Numbered from the stretch's first letter, positions 1 to 9,478 are shown. The stretch is 64,000 bases of DNA from Flavobacterium araucananum (GCF_002222055.1 NZ_MUGS01000035.1:51207-115206); one strand, 5' to 3'. Translations and numbers: made by a program. The notes: generated from the sequence alone by a model not told the origin.

Positions 1-317
1 TATCAGGACCAACACTTTTAAAACAAATTTACAAAGAGCGTCGTTTAGAGTTAGCTTTCGAAGGATTACGTTTGTTTGATATTCGTCGCGAAAAAGACCC
101 AAATACAGGAAGACCGGTTATCGAATCGCTAATGGGACCAAACGGAACATTTGTTCAATACAATCTAAATTCGACAGATCCATACGAAACAACCAACCTG
201 AGAGAACCTCAGGATAAAGGAATCAATTTTAATCCTGCAAAACACTTATTGTGGCCAATACCACAGTTGGAAATTGATTTAAGTGGGGGATTAATTACTC
301 AAAATCCGAATTACTAA
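1..317 (+). CDS. SusD/RagB-family outer-membrane nutrient-binding lipoprotein, C-terminal end only
   Basis: The open frame enters from the left edge (first full codon at base 3) and ends with TAA at 315-317, so only about 104 C-terminal residues are present. The pattern ERRLELAFEG, then RLFDIRR and a terminal WPIP followed by ending in NPNY, is the classic end of SusD/RagB proteins. These proteins sit on the cell surface and hold glycans for a SusC-type TonB transporter. The glycosidase genes that follow within two bases support a polysaccharide-utilisation locus. The SusC partner and the lipoprotein signal would lie outside the window. The internal TTG at 72 is not a real start. Confidence 0.9.
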   Translation, partial: SGPTLLKQIYKERRLELAFEGLRLFDIRREKDPNTGRPVIESLMGPNGTFVQYNLNSTDPYETTNLREPQDKGINFNPAKHLLWPIPQLEIDLSGGLITQNPNY

Positions 318-318
318 A

Positions 319-1956
319 ATGAAAATTATCATAAACAACAAAGTAAGTCTGCTGTGTGCAGGCTTGCTTTTCGCAAACTCTTTTATGGTGAGTTGCGACT
401 CTGAAAATAATGCAAATTCAGGCGCTGAAAATAGTATTGCCGAATTGAGTATTAGTCTGGATACAAACCTTCAGACGATGGAAAACTTTGGTGCCTCGGA
501 TGCCTGGCAATCTAATTTTATAGGAAAAAATTGGCCTTTGGATAAAAAAAATAAAATTGCCGATTTACTATTTAGCAAAGAAGTAGATGCAGACGGAAAT
601 CCTAAAGGAATTGGATTGTCTTTATGGCGTTTTAACCTTGGTGCAGGAAGTACAGAACAAGGAGATGCAAGCGATATTACCGATGAGTGGAGACGTACAG
701 AATGTTTTACTACAGATGGTGTTACGTATAATATGAACAAACAAGCCGGTCAGGTTTGGTTCATGAAAGCGGCGAAAGAACGTGGTTTAGAAAAATTACT
801 GGCGTTTACAAACAGTGCTCCGGTTTATTTAACACAAAACGGAAAAGCTCATGCAAGCATCAAAGAATTTTATAATCTTAAGGAGGGTAAAATGCCGGAA
901 TTGGCAGATTTTTGGGCGACATCTTTAGAGAAACTAAAAACAGAACACGGTATAACAATCGACTATGTATCTCCGTTTAATGAGCCACAATACGAGTGGG
1001 ATGGTTCAGGGCAGGAAGGTTCTCCGGCGACAAATGCCAATATCTACAGTTTTGTAAATATCCTGTCTCCAAAATTACAATCAAAAGGACTAGAAGCTAA
1101 AATTGTAGTAGGAGAAGGCGGTTCATACGAATCATTGTATAAAACGATTTCAGGAAAAGAAAGCAGGTCGAACCAAATAGATTATTTCTTTGGAGTAAAT
1201 TCGGCTAAAAATATTGCAGGATTAAGCAACGTAAAAAAGACCATTTCGGCACACAGTTATTGGCAGGTATGGCCTTTGACAGAGTTGGTTAATTCCAGAC
1301 AATCTGCTGCTGTAAGAACACAATCTGTTGCGGGATTAAGTCTTTGGTCATCAGAATATAGTATTTTAGAAAGTCCGGGAACAGCTGAGTTACCTGGTGG
1401 AGCAGGTCCGGGAAGAGATTTAGGAATTCAGACCGCACTATGGACCGCTCGTATTATAAGTACTGATATTGCCGTTGGAGGTGTTTCGTCCTGGCAATGG
1501 TGGACCGCAATTAGTCGTGGCGATTATAAAGACGGATTAGTTCATGTTGATGATGGTTCCGGCAACGGAGCAGGAAATGCAGATTATTGCAAAAACGATG
1601 GTTATATAAGAGATTCCAAAACACTTTGGGCGCTGGGCAACTTCTCGTTTTTTGTAAAACCGGGAATGGTTAGAGTTCAAACCCCGGGTATTGATAATGC
1701 CACTTCTGTAAATGGTGTAATGGTAACGGCCTACAAAGATGCAGCCACAAAAAAATTAGTAGTAGTAGCGGTCAACGTGAGTAAATCAGCAAAAAGCTAT
1801 AAATTAAATCTTTCAGGAGGCACACTGACAGATAATAAATTTACGCCTTATACAACTTCTGAAACATTGAGTTTGAAAAAAGGGGCAACAGTCGACGCCA
1901 CTAATTTTGAAATTCCGGCAAGGTCAATTGTTACCTATGTAGGGAGTTACAAATAA
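319..1956 (+). CDS. GH30-family glycoside hydrolase, lipoprotein
   Basis: This 545-residue protein starts one base after the SusD stop, so the two are probably co-transcribed. A signal peptide with a lipobox ending at Cys26 (MVSC) predicts a membrane-anchored, probably surface lipoprotein. ENFGASDAW near residue 56 opens a (beta/alpha)8 barrel of the O-glycosyl hydrolase family 30 type. N221-E222-P223 fits the acid/base motif, and E346 in WSSEY fits the nucleophile. The last 100 or so residues form the beta-sandwich usual for GH30. Family members act on beta-linked glucans, xylans or beta-1,6-galactans. The GH2 and double GH43 neighbours would suit a branched galactan or arabinogalactan, but the substrate is inferred only. 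Confidence 0.88.
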   Translation: MKIIINNKVSLLCAGLLFANSFMVSCDSENNANSGAENSIAELSISLDTNLQTMENFGASDAWQSNFIGKNWPLDKKNKIADLLFSKEVDADGNPKGIGLSLWRFNLGAGSTEQGDASDITDEWRRTECFTTDGVTYNMNKQAGQVWFMKAAKERGLEKLLAFTNSAPVYLTQNGKAHASIKEFYNLKEGKMPELADFWATSLEKLKTEHGITIDYVSPFNEPQYEWDGSGQEGSPATNANIYSFVNILSPKLQSKGLEAKIVVGEGGSYESLYKTISGKESRSNQIDYFFGVNSAKNIAGLSNVKKTISAHSYWQVWPLTELVNSRQSAAVRTQSVAGLSLWSSEYSILESPGTAELPGGAGPGRDLGIQTALWTARIISTDIAVGGVSSWQWWTAISRGDYKDGLVHVDDGSGNGAGNADYCKNDGYIRDSKTLWALGNFSFFVKPGMVRVQTPGIDNATSVNGVMVTAYKDAATKKLVVVAVNVSKSAKSYKLNLSGGTLTDNKFTPYTTSETLSLKKGATVDATNFEIPARSIVTYVGSYK

Positions 1957-2019
1957 AAGGTTTAAGTCGCAGTCAGAATCCTGAAACCTGAAAAAAAACA
2001 AATTAAGAATAACATAAAG

Positions 2020-2054
2020 CTTAGAACCTTATAATCTTAGCAACTTAGAACCTT
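2020..2054. repeat. Short direct repeat CTTAGAACCTT (two copies)
   Basis: CTTAGAACCTT occurs at 2020-2030 and again at 2044-2054, 24 bases apart, in the gap before the GH2 gene. No hairpin or promoter box is obvious. It looks like the low-complexity spacer repeats common between Flavobacterium genes; no function is assigned. Confidence 0.5.
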
Positions 2055-2062
2055 TAAAAAAA

Positions 2063-4483
2063 ATGTTTACAAAAAAGATCCTACTACCCGTATTGCTCTT
2101 CTCCTGTTTATCTGCATTTAGTCAGATATCATTTGGAGATTCAAAAAAAATCAATGACAACTGGAAATTCAATCTTAAGGATACTCCGGAGGCTCAAAAA
2201 GCAACGTACGACGATAGCAAATGGCAATTGGTAAATGTACCACATGACTGGAGCGTAAAAGGACAACTAAGCCCAACATTGGCAAGTTGTACCGGTTTCC
2301 TGCCGGGCGGAATTGGATGGTACCGCAAATCGATTACAATTCCGCAAAGTAAAACAGGCGAGAAAGTCTATTTGTATTTTGAAGGCGTTTACAACAGAAG
2401 CGAAGTTTTTATCAACGGACATTCTTTAGGGAAGCGACCAAATGGCTATATTTCATTTGCTTATGATGCAACTCCCTTTGTAAAATATGGAGCAGAAAAT
2501 ACGATTTCAGTTCGTGTAGACCACAGTCAAAGTGCTGATTCCAGATGGTATACCGGATCAGGCATTTACAGAGATGTTTGGTTGGTATATGCCAATCCGG
2601 TTCATATCGCACAATGGGGCGTTTATGTCTATCCGGAAGTGAGCAAAGCAACCGGAACATTGAATGTTGAGGTTGAGGTAGAAAATGGTGCTGCAACAAA
2701 ATCAAACCTTACCGTGGTCAATGAACTGATCTCAAAAGACGGAAAATCTGTTGGAAAATCAGCGACAAAAGTGGAAGTTGCTGCCAATAAAAACGGAAAA
2801 ATTTCAACTAAAATAAATGTAAAAAATCCTGAACTATGGGATTTAGAGCATCCAAATTTATATCAGTTAAAAACAACCGTTTTTAAAGACGGAAAACAAA
2901 TAGATGAAACCATTACAAAAACAGGTTTCAGAAATTTTACATTCGATCCCAACAATGGTTTTGCATTAAACGGACAATGGATGAAAATGAAAGGCGTTTG
3001 TTTGCATCATGATGCAGGAGTGTTAGGTTCTGCAGTTCCCAGAGAAGTTTGGGAAACCAGACTTAAAACACTTAAAGAAATTGGTGTAAATGCAATACGT
3101 ACCAGTCATAATCCGCAAGCACCGGTTTTTTATGAGCTTTGCGACGAGTTAGGATTACTGGTTTTAAACGAAGCTTATGACGAATGGGAATTTCCAAAAC
3201 GCAAGTGGTTAGAAGGCTGGAATTATGGTACTCCGGGATTTGAAGGTACATTTGATATTTTTGCCGATTATGGAGAAAAAGATCTTGAAGATTTTGTACG
3301 TCGTGACAGAAACCATCTTTCGGTTTTTGCATGGAGTATTGGTAATGAAGTAGATTATCCAAACGATCCTTATTCGCATCCCGTTCTTGATAAAGGAAAA
3401 GACGGTTTTGGACAAGCAGCTTATGGAGGTTATAAAAAAGAAGCACCGGATGCAATGCGTCTTGGAGTACTTGCAAAACGTTTGGTTGCAGCAGTAAAAA
3501 AATACGATAAATCTCGTCCTACCACTGCGGGACTGGCAGGTGTTGCAATGTCTAATGAAACAGAATATCCGGGAGCATTAGATATTACAGGATATAATTA
3601 TACAGAAAGTAAATACCAATCTGACCATCAAAAATATCCAAACAGAGTGATTTTTGGCAGCGAAAATGTTCACGATATGGAACCTTGGCTCGCAGTAAAA
3701 AATAACAAACATATTTTTGGACAATTTTTATGGACAGGGATCGATTATTTGGGAGAATCAGGACGATGGCCTTCAAGAGGATTTTACTCCGGATTGGTTG
3801 ATTTTGCAGGAGTTATCAAACCAAGAGGATATTTTCGTCAATCATTATGGTCAGATAAACCAATGGCTTATGTAGGGACTTATCCTTTGCAAAACGATAA
3901 AGATGTTTCTAAAGATGCCTGGGCAATCTGGAATTATGCTCAAGGCCAAAAAATTCGTGTGGTTTGTTACACCAATGCTGCAAAAGCACGCTTAGAATTA
4001 AACGGAAAAGTAGTTGGAGAAATAAAACAATACGACGAAAAAACCGGAATTATCTATTGGGATATTCCGTTTGCTTCAGGAAAACTGGAAGCAATTGGTT
4101 TAAGCAAAGACGACAAAGAAGTGAGCAGATATGCCATAACGACGACACAACAACCTGTAGAATTAACAATTGCAGATGCAAATATCACAATCAATAAAGA
4201 CAAAGGTGTTGCCAAAATAATGGTTCAGATTAAGGATCAAAATGGTATACCAGTAATGCTTTCAGACAATGAAGTTACTTGTACAATAAGCGGCCCCGGA
4301 GTTTTATTAGGTCTTGAAGCAGGAAACAACAGCGACATGACAGATTATACAGATAATGTTCAAAGAGTTTATCACGGTCATATTGCAGCATACATTCAGG
4401 CAACTGGTGAAGCACAGCCCATAAAAGTGACGTTTACAAGCCAATGGCTAAAACCTGTAGAAGTAACGATTAATGTAAAATAA
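2063..4483 (+). CDS. GH2-family beta-galactosidase-like glycoside hydrolase
   Basis: The protein has 806 residues with a cleavable signal peptide (cut near AFSQ, residue 20), so it is periplasmic or exported. VPHDW near residue 60 and GIGWYRK belong to the N-terminal sugar-binding domain. An immunoglobulin-like domain and a TIM barrel follow, and the C-terminal part resembles the DUF4982 and bacterial-Ig regions of this subgroup. E429 in SIGNEVDYP is the predicted acid/base and E534 in FGSEN the nucleophile. GH2 enzymes remove terminal beta-galactose, mannose or glucuronic acid. It follows the GH30 gene by 106 bases on the same strand, and a joint role in trimming the imported glycan is likely. 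Exact sugar specificity cannot be read here. Confidence 0.9.
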   Translation: MFTKKILLPVLLFSCLSAFSQISFGDSKKINDNWKFNLKDTPEAQKATYDDSKWQLVNVPHDWSVKGQLSPTLASCTGFLPGGIGWYRKSITIPQSKTGEKVYLYFEGVYNRSEVFINGHSLGKRPNGYISFAYDATPFVKYGAENTISVRVDHSQSADSRWYTGSGIYRDVWLVYANPVHIAQWGVYVYPEVSKATGTLNVEVEVENGAATKSNLTVVNELISKDGKSVGKSATKVEVAANKNGKISTKINVKNPELWDLEHPNLYQLKTTVFKDGKQIDETITKTGFRNFTFDPNNGFALNGQWMKMKGVCLHHDAGVLGSAVPREVWETRLKTLKEIGVNAIRTSHNPQAPVFYELCDELGLLVLNEAYDEWEFPKRKWLEGWNYGTPGFEGTFDIFADYGEKDLEDFVRRDRNHLSVFAWSIGNEVDYPNDPYSHPVLDKGKDGFGQAAYGGYKKEAPDAMRLGVLAKRLVAAVKKYDKSRPTTAGLAGVAMSNETEYPGALDITGYNYTESKYQSDHQKYPNRVIFGSENVHDMEPWLAVKNNKHIFGQFLWTGIDYLGESGRWPSRGFYSGLVDFAGVIKPRGYFRQSLWSDKPMAYVGTYPLQNDKDVSKDAWAIWNYAQGQKIRVVCYTNAAKARLELNGKVVGEIKQYDEKTGIIYWDIPFASGKLEAIGLSKDDKEVSRYAITTTQQPVELTIADANITINKDKGVAKIMVQIKDQNGIPVMLSDNEVTCTISGPGVLLGLEAGNNSDMTDYTDNVQRVYHGHIAAYIQATGEAQPIKVTFTSQWLKPVEVTINVK

Positions 4484-4503
4484 GAAATCACAATAATCTT
4501 TTA

Positions 4504-4521
4504 TCCCGATAGTTATCGGGA
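4504..4521. repeat. Short palindromic hairpin TCCCGATA-GT-TATCGGGA
   Basis: An 8-bp perfect inverted repeat with a 2-base centre sits in the 51-base gap between the GH2 and GH43 genes. There is no T-tract after it, so it is not a standard terminator. It could be a REP-like intergenic palindrome or an mRNA-processing or stability element. Only one copy was seen in this window. Confidence 0.6.
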
Positions 4522-4534
4522 ATGGCAAAAAACA

Positions 4535-6469
4535 ATGAAAAAGACATATTTTAGAGTGGTATTATTCTTGGCATTTTTTAATTTTTCAGAAGCTCAGAAT
4601 AGCCCCAAAGGAACTCCGCCAGTACTTGCAGATAAAGATCTGACAGCATATTTGTTCGTTTATTTTACAGGAAATAAGGTCGAAGAAGAAGCCTTGAGAT
4701 ATGCTGTAAGTACAGATGGTTATCATTATTATCATCTCAACAATAATAATCCTGTACTAGATAGTAAAGATATTAGTGCTACGGGCGGCGTTCGTGATCC
4801 ACATATTTTGCGCGGCGACGATGGTAAGACCTTTTATATGGTTTTGACAGATATGACTTCCTCAAAAGGGTGGGACAGTAATCGTGCGATGATTTTACTT
4901 AAAAGTACAGATCTTATAAAATGGGAGAATAGTATGGTGAACATTCAGACCACTTTTCCGGGAAATGAAAACCTGAAACGTGTTTGGGCGCCACAAACTA
5001 TTTATGATGCCAAAGCAGGAAAATATCTGATCTATTTTAGTATGCAACATGCAGGAGGTCCTGATAAGATCTATTATGCCTATGCCAATAAAGATTTTAC
5101 AGGTTTAGAAAGTGCTCCAAAATTGTTATTTGTACCAAAATCTCAAAGAGCTTGTATTGACGGTGATATTATTGAGAAAGACGGTGTTTATCATCTTTTT
5201 TATAAAACCGAAACTGAAAATGCCGGAATAAAAGTAGCCACCACAACTGATCTGACTTCCCGAAAATGGGTTGAAAACGATAATTATCTGCAACAAACAA
5301 AAGATGGTGTTGAAGGATCAAGTGTTTTTAAACTCAACAATTCGGATGAATATATCCTGATGTACGATGTTTATACAAAAGGAAAATATCAGTTTACAAA
5401 AACAAAAGATCTGGAGAATTTTACAATTATCGATACTGATATTTCAATGGATTTTAATCCGCGTCACGGAACTATTTTGCCCATAACACGCTCTGAATTA
5501 AGAAGACTTATTGGGAAGTGGGGAATGCCTGAGAAATTGCCAGAAATAAATAACAATCCGGTTCTGGAAGGCTATTATGCTGATCCTGAAATTTTATATT
5601 CAAATAAAACCAGAAAATATTATATCTATCCAACAAGCGATGGTTTTGATGGTTGGTCAGGAAATTATTTTAAAACTTTTTCATCTGATAATTTAACGGA
5701 TTGGAAAGACGAAGGAATTATTTTAGATCTTAGAAAAGATGTAAGTTGGGCAAACAGAAACGCTTGGGCACCTTGTATTACAGAGAAAAAGGTAAAAGGA
5801 AAGTACAAGTATTTTTACTATTTTACAGCGGCTCAAAAAATTGGTGTTGCCTCTTCTGACAATCCAAACGGACCTTTTAAGGATAGCGGTAAAGCTTTGA
5901 TACGTACAAAACCAGCAGGCATAAAGGAAGGTCAGGAAATTGATCCGGATGTTTTTACCGATCCCAAGACAGGAAAAAGTTATTTGTATTGGGGAAATGG
6001 ATATTTGGCTGTAGCCGAGTTGAATGCAGATATGGTTTCGATAAAACCGGAAAGTACTAAAATAATTAAAGTCGATAATACATTTCGCGAAGGGACTTAT
6101 GTATGCTATCGTAAAGGGACTTACTATTTTATGTGGAGCGAAGATGATACCAGAAGCCCTAATTATAAAGTAAGATATGGAACATCCAAATCGCCATTAG
6201 GTCCAATTGAAATTTTAGAAAATAATATTGTAATACAAGGAAATCCGGATCAGGGAATTTATGCAACGGGACATAACTCGATATTACAGATTCCAAATAA
6301 AGACGAATTGTATATTGTATATCACAGATTCTCCTATCCTACAGGAATAAAAATGGGCGATGCAGCAGGTTTTCATCGCGAAGTTTGTATTGATAAACTC
6401 GAATTTAATCAGGACGGAACTATCAAACAAATGATTCCGACTCAGGAAGGAATCAGGACAAAAAAATAA
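4535..6469 (+). CDS. Tandem GH43-type five-bladed beta-propeller glycosidase
   Basis: The protein has 644 residues with a signal peptide cut near SEAQ (residue 21). It holds two GH43-like propellers, about residues 30-330 and 340-640. The first shows VRDPHIL (catalytic base D88) and a CIDGDII segment; the second shows EGYYADPEIL and EIDPDVF. Family 43 proteins are mainly arabinofuranosidases, xylosidases and exo-beta-1,3-galactanases. The two halves have diverged, so they may differ in specificity or one may only bind. It closes the glycan operon begun by the SusD, GH30 and GH2 genes. The two-domain layout is clear; the substrate is unknown. Confidence 0.85.
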   Translation: MKKTYFRVVLFLAFFNFSEAQNSPKGTPPVLADKDLTAYLFVYFTGNKVEEEALRYAVSTDGYHYYHLNNNNPVLDSKDISATGGVRDPHILRGDDGKTFYMVLTDMTSSKGWDSNRAMILLKSTDLIKWENSMVNIQTTFPGNENLKRVWAPQTIYDAKAGKYLIYFSMQHAGGPDKIYYAYANKDFTGLESAPKLLFVPKSQRACIDGDIIEKDGVYHLFYKTETENAGIKVATTTDLTSRKWVENDNYLQQTKDGVEGSSVFKLNNSDEYILMYDVYTKGKYQFTKTKDLENFTIIDTDISMDFNPRHGTILPITRSELRRLIGKWGMPEKLPEINNNPVLEGYYADPEILYSNKTRKYYIYPTSDGFDGWSGNYFKTFSSDNLTDWKDEGIILDLRKDVSWANRNAWAPCITEKKVKGKYKYFYYFTAAQKIGVASSDNPNGPFKDSGKALIRTKPAGIKEGQEIDPDVFTDPKTGKSYLYWGNGYLAVAELNADMVSIKPESTKIIKVDNTFREGTYVCYRKGTYYFMWSEDDTRSPNYKVRYGTSKSPLGPIEILENNIVIQGNPDQGIYATGHNSILQIPNKDELYIVYHRFSYPTGIKMGDAAGFHREVCIDKLEFNQDGTIKQMIPTQEGIRTKK

Positions 6470-6507
6470 AGTTTTTGCAATTTAATTTATATAATAATTT
6501 ATTTAGT

Positions 6508-6909
6508 TTATGCGCTGGTATTTTGATTAAAATGCTGTATGATGTGTTTGGGAGCTGCGATTACTTGTCTTCGACTATGGTCAAACCATTCTATTTCTTT
6601 GGTAACCTCGGCACAGCATTCGTTTTTCGAATTAAAAAAACAACTTTTAATAGTGATTTTATCATCGATATAACAATGTTGCATCTCTACAAAAAAGTGT
6701 TCGGTAAAGATTAGATTTTTATAACAAATTAAAACATGATTTCTTTCTTGCAAACCCAGGTGCAGGGCATTAAGTTTCTCTTTCGAAAATCCGTTGGCAA
6801 ACAAAAAATGATACAATAATCTAAGTGTGTAGGAGACATATGCCGTACTTTCCATTACCATAAAATCATTTACGTCTTCTCCTGTAACGATATACTTTTT
6901 ACCGGTCAT
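6508..6909 (-). CDS. Hotdog-fold acyl-CoA thioesterase-like protein
   Basis: About 133 residues starting at the internal ATG at 6909; an upstream ATG at 6927 would add six residues. The order of elements fits the 4-hydroxybenzoyl-CoA-thioesterase type: a VNDF turn, a long helix (AYVSYTLRLLYHFLF), then antiparallel strands ending in EIEWFD. The classic Asp of the active loop is not obvious, so catalysis is uncertain. It is convergent with the GH43 gene and lies just past the terminator of the 8979-7162 genes, so it is probably a single-gene unit. Alternatively it may be a hotdog-fold protein without enzyme activity. Confidence 0.6.
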   Translation of the reverse strand: MTGKKYIVTGEDVNDFMVMESTAYVSYTLRLLYHFLFANGFSKEKLNALHLGLQERNHVLICYKNLIFTEHFFVEMQHCYIDDKITIKSCFFNSKNECCAEVTKEIEWFDHSRRQVIAAPKHIIQHFNQNTSA

Positions 6910-6950
6910 TTTAATTTTATTTAGCATTACTATTGATAGAAAAATTAAAA

Positions 6951-6977
6951 AAGGTCAGTTTGGATAAAACTGACCTT
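6951..6977 (-). terminator. Rho-independent terminator after the YceI operon
   Basis: An 11-bp perfect stem (6951-6961 with 6967-6977) has a 5-base loop. Read on the minus strand it is followed by a T-rich run (TTTTTTAATTTTT). It lies about 185 bases beyond the stop of the YceI-like gene and just before the thioesterase-like gene, separating the two units. Confidence 0.75.
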
Positions 6978-7161
6978 TATGGCATTAGTCCTGTTTATTG
7001 ATCTTCCAAAATCAAAAAGTTTCTTTGTTTAGTTACTATTTTAGGGTGGGATTAATCTTTTGATAAATAGCTGGTTATGTGTATTTAAAATAAGTAAAAC
7101 GCCTTTTTTAAAAGTACAAAAGCTATGTTTCTATGTGTTAAAATTAATTACAGCCAACGGT

Positions 7162-7716
7162 TTATTTAACTAATAAAAAATTGTAGGTAATTTTAATTTT
7201 ATCGGCAATCTTTTTTCTCACCATGCTTGGGATTTCAATATCATAATCTTCCGGTTTTACTTCAAATGAGCCTATGGCAATAACTCCGTTGGCTGCTTTC
7301 GAAACTTTTACGATTACAGATACGGGTTTTGTTTTGCCATGAATGGTAAGATCTCCGTTTAGCGTAAAATTTTTGGGCGTATTTGTAATTTTAGAAACAT
7401 CAAAATCTTCTATTTTACCTTTGAGCGTTGCTTTTGAAAATTTTTCAGATTCCATATAATTTTCATTAAAATGCTCCTCCATTAAGGCCACTTTAAACCT
7501 GAAACCTTTTATAAAAACCAAGGCAGCAAAATCTCCTGTTGCTTGTTCTAAAACGGCAGATACACTTTTGTTTTCGGCAGCGACTTCTTCATACGAAGGC
7601 ATAGTAGCCTGAAATTTTATACTACCCGTTTTAGTGATTAGTTTTTGTGCAAATCCTTGTGTACCGGAGATAAAAAGGGACAGTACAACGACGAAATTAA
7701 TAAGCGTTTTTTTCAT
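7162..7716 (-). CDS. YceI-family periplasmic protein
   Basis: The protein has 184 residues with a signal peptide (cut after GFAQ, about residue 24). The body matches the YceI lipocalin-like barrel: an initial TKTGSIKF strand, a FKVALMEEHFNENYMES segment, and the ending strand pair DYDIEIPSMVRKKI and ITYNFLL. YceI proteins bind isoprenoid chains such as polyprenols or quinones, or act in polarised membrane stress; the ligand here is unknown. It is the last gene of a four-gene unit behind one copy of the ECF-type promoter motif, with 5 bases between it and the cytochrome gene, so a redox or quinone-linked role is plausible. Confidence 0.85.
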   Translation of the reverse strand: MKKTLINFVVVLSLFISGTQGFAQKLITKTGSIKFQATMPSYEEVAAENKSVSAVLEQATGDFAALVFIKGFRFKVALMEEHFNENYMESEKFSKATLKGKIEDFDVSKITNTPKNFTLNGDLTIHGKTKPVSVIVKVSKAANGVIAIGSFEVKPEDYDIEIPSMVRKKIADKIKITYNFLLVK

Positions 7717-7721
7717 AATGA

Positions 7722-8117
7722 TTAATTTTCTTTAAGTCCGTCCGTATTCCATTTTACAATAATATCGATATTGGCCTGAGACATTCTTCCTGCCTGAGGC
7801 ATGATTCCCTGTTGCCCGCTTTGCAATTGAATTCTATTCAATAAACCGGCGTTTTCAACCGCTACTTTTACCTCGGCATAAGTCGTTAATGGTCTAAAAC
7901 CAGCAGATCTTCCGTTTTGGTGACAGCCTACGCAATTGGCATCAATAATTGATTTTACATTTTTAGTATAAGTAGTTGCCACTACAGGTTCTGGCGTAGT
8001 TACCGGTCCTGGAGGTGTAACTACTACCGGAGGGGTTTCGATATCCTGGTAAGTGTCAGAATCACTGCAGCTTGCAAATGCAGCCAGTAAGATTGTAAGT
8101 GCTATTATTTTTTTCAT
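7722..8117 (-). CDS. Small cytochrome c-type lipoprotein
   Basis: This 131-residue protein has a lipobox ending at Cys17 (FASC), a proline- and valine-rich linker at 25-48, and one heme c-binding motif CVGCH at 62-66. M106 in GIMPQAG is a likely distal heme ligand. The C-terminal NIDIIVKWNTDGL fits the last helix of small cytochromes c. It should sit on the periplasmic or outer face and pass electrons. It lies between DUF5777-like and YceI-like genes in the same unit. Confidence 0.88.
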   Translation of the reverse strand: MKKIIALTILLAAFASCSDSDTYQDIETPPVVVTPPGPVTTPEPVVATTYTKNVKSIIDANCVGCHQNGRSAGFRPLTTYAEVKVAVENAGLLNRIQLQSGQQGIMPQAGRMSQANIDIIVKWNTDGLKEN

Positions 8118-8136
8118 AAGTTGTTGTTTATAATTT

Positions 8137-8979
8137 TTAAAATACCCTGTATAAGTTAAATCCGAAAAAGAAATCTCCTTTGCCCCAATTTCCGGATGCG
8201 TTGGTTAGATACCCACTCTCGCTCATGGATTGTGAATTGGTAAATATTAGTTGAAAAACGTGTCCGCCTGTTTCTACATCCAAACCTACAGACAAAGGAT
8301 TTTCATAAAAGTTAGGGTTGTCAAAATTGTGCATGTATTCTAAATTGACAGACAATCGTTTTGTGATTTTATAGCGTCCGCCTCCGCCAAAAGAAAACTG
8401 ATTATCGTTTTCTATATCAGGATTGTAAAGGTTTCTGTGCACAAATGAAGGCACTAACTCTAAGGATAGTTTTTGGTTTATTTTTCTGGATATCAACAAC
8501 TGTTGTACGTAGGTCATACGATGCTTAAACTCTAAGCCCGGGTATTGATCTTTTTCTAAAAATGTATTGATATCCGCAACACTATAACCAACAATATCTA
8601 CAGGAAAACTGGCATCTTGTCTCATCATTCGGTATTTTACCCCGGTTTCATACATTTTGTTTAAGGTGTGTCTGGAAAGGCTTACAGACAACCAATCTGT
8701 AACACCATAAATACCACCCAGTTTTGTGGTGGCATTGTCAAGACCAAAAAAACTGTCTAAACCATCTTTGACAGTTCCAAAACGGTGGGAAACAACAAAA
8801 TAAAACTCTTTTTTTGCAGGCATTTTGGTTGTTTGTAAGGTGACCAGCTGCAAAGCTTTAAAAGTTGCTGTAGAGTAGGTGTCTTCTACCTTAGTAGAAT
8901 CAAGACTCTTTAGTAAATCATCTTGCGAATATGCCATCGAGGCTAAAAAAAAGCAGATTGGGACTAAAAACTTTTTCAT
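8137..8979 (-). CDS. DUF5777-like outer-membrane beta-barrel protein
   Basis: A 280-residue protein with a signal peptide (cut near AYSQ, residue 19). It is rich in alternating aromatic and polar strands, for example EFYFVVSHRFG, WLSVSLSRH and KLSLELVPSF, ending in Phe (NLYRVF), which fits an outer-membrane barrel. The pattern resembles the DUF5777 family often found next to cytochrome c and YceI genes in Bacteroidota. Its biochemical role is not known. It is third from the end of a unit with short spacers (19 bases to the cytochrome gene). Confidence 0.75.
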   Translation of the reverse strand: MKKFLVPICFFLASMAYSQDDLLKSLDSTKVEDTYSTATFKALQLVTLQTTKMPAKKEFYFVVSHRFGTVKDGLDSFFGLDNATTKLGGIYGVTDWLSVSLSRHTLNKMYETGVKYRMMRQDASFPVDIVGYSVADINTFLEKDQYPGLEFKHRMTYVQQLLISRKINQKLSLELVPSFVHRNLYNPDIENDNQFSFGGGGRYKITKRLSVNLEYMHNFDNPNFYENPLSVGLDVETGGHVFQLIFTNSQSMSESGYLTNASGNWGKGDFFFGFNLYRVF

Positions 8980-8995
8980 AAATTGATTAATTGGT

Positions 8996-9394
8996 TTATT
9001 TATTATTAAGGGTGCATTGGTCTAGCTTTACTTCGTCAAACAGTTCATCATAACCAATACATTTGCCTTTTACAGTTACATTAGTATGGAGAAGCTTTTT
9101 GTTTATTTTTTGAGTAAAAAGGCAAAAAACAGTATTTTCAATTATAATTTCAGAGCCTGTTTCTTTGGTTACTCTGCCCGTTATTTCAATAGTTTTATTG
9201 AGATAGAGCAAATTTGCTTTTTCTGGATTTGAGTTGTAATCCTGAAGTAATTTTGTTGCTGTTAGACTATAATCCGGCATTTCGGATGCTATATTTCGGG
9301 CTTCCTTAAAGAGAAAACCGTAATAAAAATAAATGCCTGCCGAAGCCACTATCAATAGGGCTGCAATTACAAATGCTATTTTTTTTCTTTTCAT
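8996..9394 (-). CDS. Membrane-anchored OB-fold (tRNA_anti-like) protein
   Basis: About 132 residues from the ATG at 9394. A TTG upstream at 9418 falls inside the predicted promoter, which favours the ATG. One N-terminal membrane segment (IAFVIAALLIVASAGIYFYY) is followed by an extracytoplasmic domain. There, LLYLNKTIEITGRVTKE, IIIENTVFCLF and NVTVKGKCIGYD fit an OB-fold of the tRNA_anti-like type. No enzyme motif is seen. It is the first gene behind the ECF-type motif at 9422-9450, upstream of the barrel, cytochrome and YceI genes. Confidence 0.75.
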   Translation of the reverse strand: MKRKKIAFVIAALLIVASAGIYFYYGFLFKEARNIASEMPDYSLTATKLLQDYNSNPEKANLLYLNKTIEITGRVTKETGSEIIIENTVFCLFTQKINKKLLHTNVTVKGKCIGYDELFDEVKLDQCTLNNK

Positions 9395-9421
9395 ATTTAT
9401 TCTTTTGATAAGATTCAATAG

Positions 9422-9450
9422 TAAAACAGCTTTGATGCAAATTACCCTAC
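9422..9450 (-). promoter_or_regulatory. ECF-type promoter motif, copy 1
   Basis: Read on the minus strand: GTAGGGTAA (9450-9442), 13 bases, TGTTTTA (9428-9422). The OB-fold gene starts 28 bases further on. Its flanks are also nearly identical to copy 2. This is one of four copies, all with the same 13-base spacing, beside the FecI-like sigma gene at 14121-14636. Confidence 0.75.
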
Positions 9451-9478
9451 CAAAAAAATGTTATTTTGTAAAAAAAAA

